NCBI GenBank assembly: GCA_934871445.1
Contig: CAKXBD010000093.1
Span: forward strand, 1-8,151
Reading direction: 5' to 3'
From: an uncultured bacterium
GTDB lineage: Bacteria > Bacillota > Clostridia > Christensenellales > Borkfalkiaceae
Length of the DNA stretch: 8,151 bases
Under the pieces are notes generated by a model. The model saw nothing but the letters and a program-made list of their open reading frames with translations. It had not been told where the DNA came from and did no database searches. The number at the start of each line of letters is the position of its first letter. The stretch's first letter is position 1. The translations under genes were made by a program, and so were the position numbers. Positions 7,526-8,151 of this stretch are shown here, in pieces.

Positions 7526-7585
7526 ACATTTATCTCCTTTCATTTTTATTTTCTTAAAGTGTCGGAAAATCCGCCTCTCATAAGG
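7526..7585 (-). other. Short gap between permease and surface-protein genes
   Basis: This is 60 bases without a terminator-like hairpin or a clear promoter, consistent with read-through from the transporter genes. It holds the ribosome binding site at 7534-7540 and an upstream in-frame ATG at 7543 that I regard as unused. Confidence 0.6.
7534..7540 (-). promoter_or_regulatory. Ribosome binding site that sets the surface-protein start at 7525
   Basis: AAAGGAG lies 8 bases before the ATG at 7525. It falls inside the six extra codons that would be added by the upstream ATG at 7543, which itself is preceded only by A-rich sequence. This favours the shorter protein, which then begins MSKLSRTW, a normal signal-peptide start. 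Confidence 0.8.
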
Positions 7586-8151
7586 TCATCCCTTGACTGC
7601 GCCGATCATAATTCCGTCCACCAACTTTCTCTGATACGCAAGAAACACAATTGCGGGAAGAATTGCCATAAATGTCCCCGCTGCCATTTTCAGTCCGGAA
7701 TTTCCGAGTTCACCGTTGATGAGAGAATCATAGTAGATTGCGACCGCAAGCGTATATTTTTCCGGCTGAGTCAAATAGACGAGCGGACCGAAAAAATCGC
7801 TCCATACGGAAGAAAAAGTACCTACCATGACATATAATAAAATCGGACCACAGAGCGGAATAACAATCGTAAGATAAATTCGAAAAGTGCTCGCCCCATC
7901 AATCTTCGCCGCGCTCTCGATTTCGGAGGGAATATTCCGGATAAACTGACGAAGAAGAAAAATATTCATCGCACCGCCGCCGAAAACCGCGGGAATCATC
8001 ATCGGCCACGGACTTTCGGTCAATCCCAAAAAGGAATACATCACATAAATGGGTATTTGTAACACCGAACCGGGAATCATCATTGTACCTAAAACGAGCG
8101 CAAAAATCAATTCCTTACCCGGAAAGCGCAGCCTTGCGAACGCATAAGCAC
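7586..8151 (-). CDS. Carbohydrate ABC transporter permease (MalG/AraQ type), N-terminus cut by window edge
   Basis: The frame is open from the right edge (first full codon ends the segment AYAFARLRFPGKE) to TGA at 7588-7586, giving 188 residues. MalG-type permeases have about 270-290, so roughly 85-100 N-terminal residues lie outside. The EAA loop that contacts the ATPase is clear: EIESAAKIDGASTFRIYLTI, followed by VIPLCGP. Family-typical segments flank it: TMMIPGSVLQIPIYVMY, FLLRQFIRNIP, W-x-DFFGPLVYL, and the C-terminal helix ending RKLVDGIMIGAVKG. Several transmembrane helices are visible. It is one of the two membrane subunits of a CUT1 sugar importer; the partner permease and substrate-binding protein are expected upstream, beyond the right edge. 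The sugar is not readable from this fragment, but the adjacent glycosidase and phosphorylase suggest an oligosaccharide. A TTG at 8110 is internal and not the start. Confidence 0.95.
   Translation of the reverse strand, partial: AYAFARLRFPGKELIFALVLGTMMIPGSVLQIPIYVMYSFLGLTESPWPMMIPAVFGGGAMNIFLLRQFIRNIPSEIESAAKIDGASTFRIYLTIVIPLCGPILLYVMVGTFSSVWSDFFGPLVYLTQPEKYTLAVAIYYDSLINGELGNSGLKMAAGTFMAILPAIVFLAYQRKLVDGIMIGAVKG

Noticed and set aside
7526..7543. Upstream ATG at 7543 as start of the surface protein
   Set aside because: It has no ribosome binding site, and the six added codons contain the AAAGGAG that serves the ATG at 7525.
7586..8110. TTG at 8110 as the true start of the permease
   Set aside because: The frame continues upstream to the window edge with typical permease sequence (AYAFARLRFPGKE), so the gene is truncated by the window and TTG is an internal Leu.

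Overview
The window is a stretch of a carbohydrate-utilisation locus with every recognised gene on the minus strand, so it reads from right to left. In transcription order it contains: the C-terminal two thirds of a MalG-type sugar ABC transporter permease (cut by the right edge); a large secreted, membrane-anchored protein built from bacterial Ig-like (Big_3-type) domains and an unnamed repeated module; a lipoprotein with a GH71/99-like glycosidase region and a CBM9/DOMON-like C-terminal domain; and a cytoplasmic GH94 disaccharide phosphorylase (cut by the left edge). I see no tRNA, rRNA, CRISPR array, transposase, attachment site or replication origin.

The organism is probably a Gram-positive anaerobe of the Bacillota, Clostridia-like. 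The reasons are strong AAAGGAG ribosome binding sites, an ABC sugar importer with a lipoprotein hydrolase instead of SusC/SusD, Big_3-type surface domains, and a Gly-Cys-Gly/transmembrane/RRKER protein tail. This is inference; nothing in the window fixes the species.

Layout: permease 8151-7586; a 60-base gap with the ribosome binding site that sets the next start; Ig-like surface protein 7525-3986; a 5-base gap; glycosidase lipoprotein 3980-2157, whose ribosome binding site lies inside the upstream gene; a 99-base gap holding a strong hairpin (2109-2149); GH94 phosphorylase 2057-1. The first three genes look like one operon. The fourth may be read through the hairpin or have its own promoter; I could not identify one.

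Working model (inference): the surface protein holds or presents glycan, the lipoprotein cleaves it outside the cell, the ABC importer takes up the oligosaccharide, and the GH94 enzyme phosphorolyses a beta-linked disaccharide inside, giving a sugar 1-phosphate. The least explained items are the four-copy module in the surface protein, the glycosidase's substrate, and the sharply different codon use of the GH94 gene.
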